Shown piece by piece: positions 61,901 to 64,000 of a stretch of DNA of 64,000 nucleotides (position 1 is its first letter; every line of letters starts with the position of its first letter). Made by a program: the position numbers and the translations under genes. This stretch comes from Prinia subflava (Eukaryota; Chordata; Aves; Passeriformes; Cisticolidae), in the NCBI RefSeq assembly GCF_021018805.1, contig NC_086253.1, forward strand, positions 9,488,735 to 9,552,734. The letters are read 5' to 3'. The notes under the pieces were generated by a model. The model did no database searches. It was not told the DNA's origin and saw nothing but the letters and a program-made list of their open reading frames with translations.

Positions 61901-64000
61901 GGAAGCCAGTTGTAAATTTTATATTAGTACAGCAGAGATTGTTCTTTATTGAAACCAGGAAAGAAGAGTGGAAGAGAAATACCATGTGTGATGCTGTCAC
62001 AGAAAAAAAAGGGAGGATAGGTTAAACCTACTGAATACATTAAGACCAGAAAAGTAAACAGAGAAAAAAGGAAATATATGAAGAAAGATAAAGCAGTACA
62101 AGATGATCCAAAAAAAGATAAAAGAGGCTCTGTTGATAGACACTGAAAGCAGAAACAGCAGCACTGAAGAAGACATGAGAACATTTTATCAAACTGTTTA
62201 AAAATACAAGTAAAGTGCAATGATGAGCAATGTCTGGAAAAATGAATCTCACCTTATGTTAAAGACAGACAGAGCACCTCCTGAACACTGCAAAAGCTAC
62301 CCCATCTAATTTTTCCAATGAAAGAAGATAGAACTTGATGCCTGTTTTGTAGTAGCCAAATCTTCATGAGCTTAAAGTAGTTGCTGAAAGATGAAGAAAG
62401 TTAATTTAACACATGCAATTCAAATCACAGATATGAGGAAATTAAATGGACAGCATGATATTTGGAGCTATCCCTATGGCTCAATGGGAAGCAGAAATAA
62501 CACAATCTGCTTTTGTTTCCATGGAAAGTCTTCAGTGCAGTCAACTCTGCTGTTTTGAAGTTGCCACTGGAACCAGACACAGGAAACATGGCAAACATTT
62601 TCTCTAATTGATCCTGGGCAGGCAAGACCTTCCTTCTGCCAAGCAACACAGAATAAAGTGCAAGATGGTAGATGCCTCTTCTCCTGTGCTGTGGGGGACT
62701 TGATTTAATGATGGATTATCATGGCAAGCAGCACCCCCCTTCGAAATCTCTTGGATGGTGATTCTGTGAAAGTATTAAGCAGAAGTGTGCCATGAAGAAG
62801 ATGCAGCTGGGAGGGGATGAACCTTGGTGACAAAGACTGCACCTTCTTCTCTCCCACCCTCCCTCATCACCCTTGTTCCTCCATTGGAATGTTTTCTGTT
62901 ACTGGATCATTACTGTGGAAATGGTTATTTCAGCAGAAATGCAGACAGAGGAGATGGAAGGGTTTGCAGCCAAAATCTGTCTCATTGTGAAAAGGCTGTC
63001 TTACATTTATGCCAAACAGGCCCAACAATTAATAAATTAGAGATAGGCAATGCCACAGATGCTAAATTATCTACACAGAATTTCTCTACTTAAAAGCTGA
63101 AGCTTTTACAAACTTGCATAACCCCATTCAAAATGCAAAATAAATGCATTCTTTATATAAGCTAAAACCAACAAACTATTTCCTATACATATTGCTGTGC
63201 AGAAGAATTTCATAATTAAAAATCCCACTGGAATCAAGGGCAAGAGTCCTCAAATAAAGTGCAGAGTCCTAGAAAAATAATGCACTCATCCTGTGCAAAA
63301 TGGCACAGCTATCAGAATAGGTGTCTGTGAAAGCTATTTAAAGTATTGACTTAATAAATTAGAAATGAAGAAGCCTTAAAATGAGTGCAGATAATGGAAA
63401 CAGTACAAACTGAATTAAGGAAGAGAAGGGACATGGATCTATTTTTCATGGTTCTCCAGTAAAGGCAGAATCAACCCAAAACCTCTGTAGAAGTGCCAGG
63501 TTTGGCTCCAAAGGGCTGAACCCAGGGCACTCTGCAGCACAGTCATGGTTGGTGGGATCCTGTTATGAGAGCAGAAAAGTTTCAGAAAGCAGCCAGACAG
63601 GATATGGCTGACTCACATGATCTGGCTTCTGTTTTATGGTCTTACCAGCACAGTGACAATGTTTACTGGGAGCATGCAAAAGGGTTGCAAACATATGACA
63701 GAAGAAAAACTGCGAGAGAGATGAACCAATAACCTTCCCCATTCTATTTTAGCTCAAGCACAGTAGCTATTTCAAGTATTTAGTAATACTTTTTAAGTAT
63801 AACTAAACTTACATTTAAGTTAATTTAAGATTAAGTTTTACTTCCAGGTCAATGAAAAAGTAACAAATATTCCGGTTTTGACTTGGTCCTGATCCTTAAA
63901 CTGTCTGTGAAGTATTCTTTTCATACAGAAGAATGAGTTTCAATCAGACTCACCTAAATTAAACTTTTCTCCTTCTCTGGGTATTGTGCTACAAAAATAA
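55905..64000. other. Non-coding DNA, no gene seen
   Basis: AT-rich unique-looking sequence to the window end. The longest frame is 129 codons (plus, 58,570-58,959) in a GC-richer patch that is also open on the minus strand for 96 codons. Neither is recognised. The stretch 58,950-59,260 is dense in homeodomain-type TAATTA cores plus an ACCATTGT SOX-type word and is the best-looking candidate for a conserved non-coding element, by appearance only. Confidence 0.5.

Overview
The window looks like a gene-poor stretch (intergenic, or a very long intron) of a bird nuclear genome, most likely a passerine. The evidence is AT-rich, CpG-poor sequence with no dense coding, two 3'-anchored fragments of the CR1 LINE typical of birds and other sauropsids, three solo LTRs of endogenous retroviruses, and many microsatellites. 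I recognise no protein-coding gene, tRNA, rRNA or other named RNA gene. All open frames are at most 175 codons. They either lie in low-complexity repeats or show no protein family I know.

Layout. 1-13.5 kb is unannotatable AT-rich DNA with a (CA)n/(GT)n pair at 6.1 kb, a T/G-rich tract at 11.5 kb and a small GC-richer patch at 12.2-12.5 kb. 13,498-16,096 is a 2.6 kb minisatellite of 20/22-bp units with visible higher-order structure. It is followed by about 1.5 kb of GC-richer DNA holding the longest non-repeat open frames. 17.6-35.1 kb is unique-looking sequence containing a pentanucleotide double array (20.76 kb) and a perfect 18-bp inverted repeat (28.84 kb).

35,166-35,688 is a 523-bp solo LTR with a perfect 6-bp target-site duplication. 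41.47-41.82 kb is a long pure-purine GAAA array. 44,361-44,832 is a second solo LTR with a 5-bp duplication. CR1 fragments lie at 46.8 kb and 50.25-50.75 kb, both inserted on the minus strand. A TA/TG compound microsatellite is at 53.4 kb and a GC-richer patch behind a good splice-acceptor-like sequence at 53.8 kb. A third solo LTR (323 bp, 6-7-bp duplication) lies at 55,575-55,897. The rest, to 64 kb, is AT-rich and featureless apart from a few stretches that could be conserved non-coding elements.

No set of genes works together here. The most concrete new observations are the precise LTR boundaries with their duplications, the block-duplicated minisatellite, and the hairpin at 28.84 kb that carries three copies of an ATTAGCAC motif. 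I found no convincing undescribed biological system.
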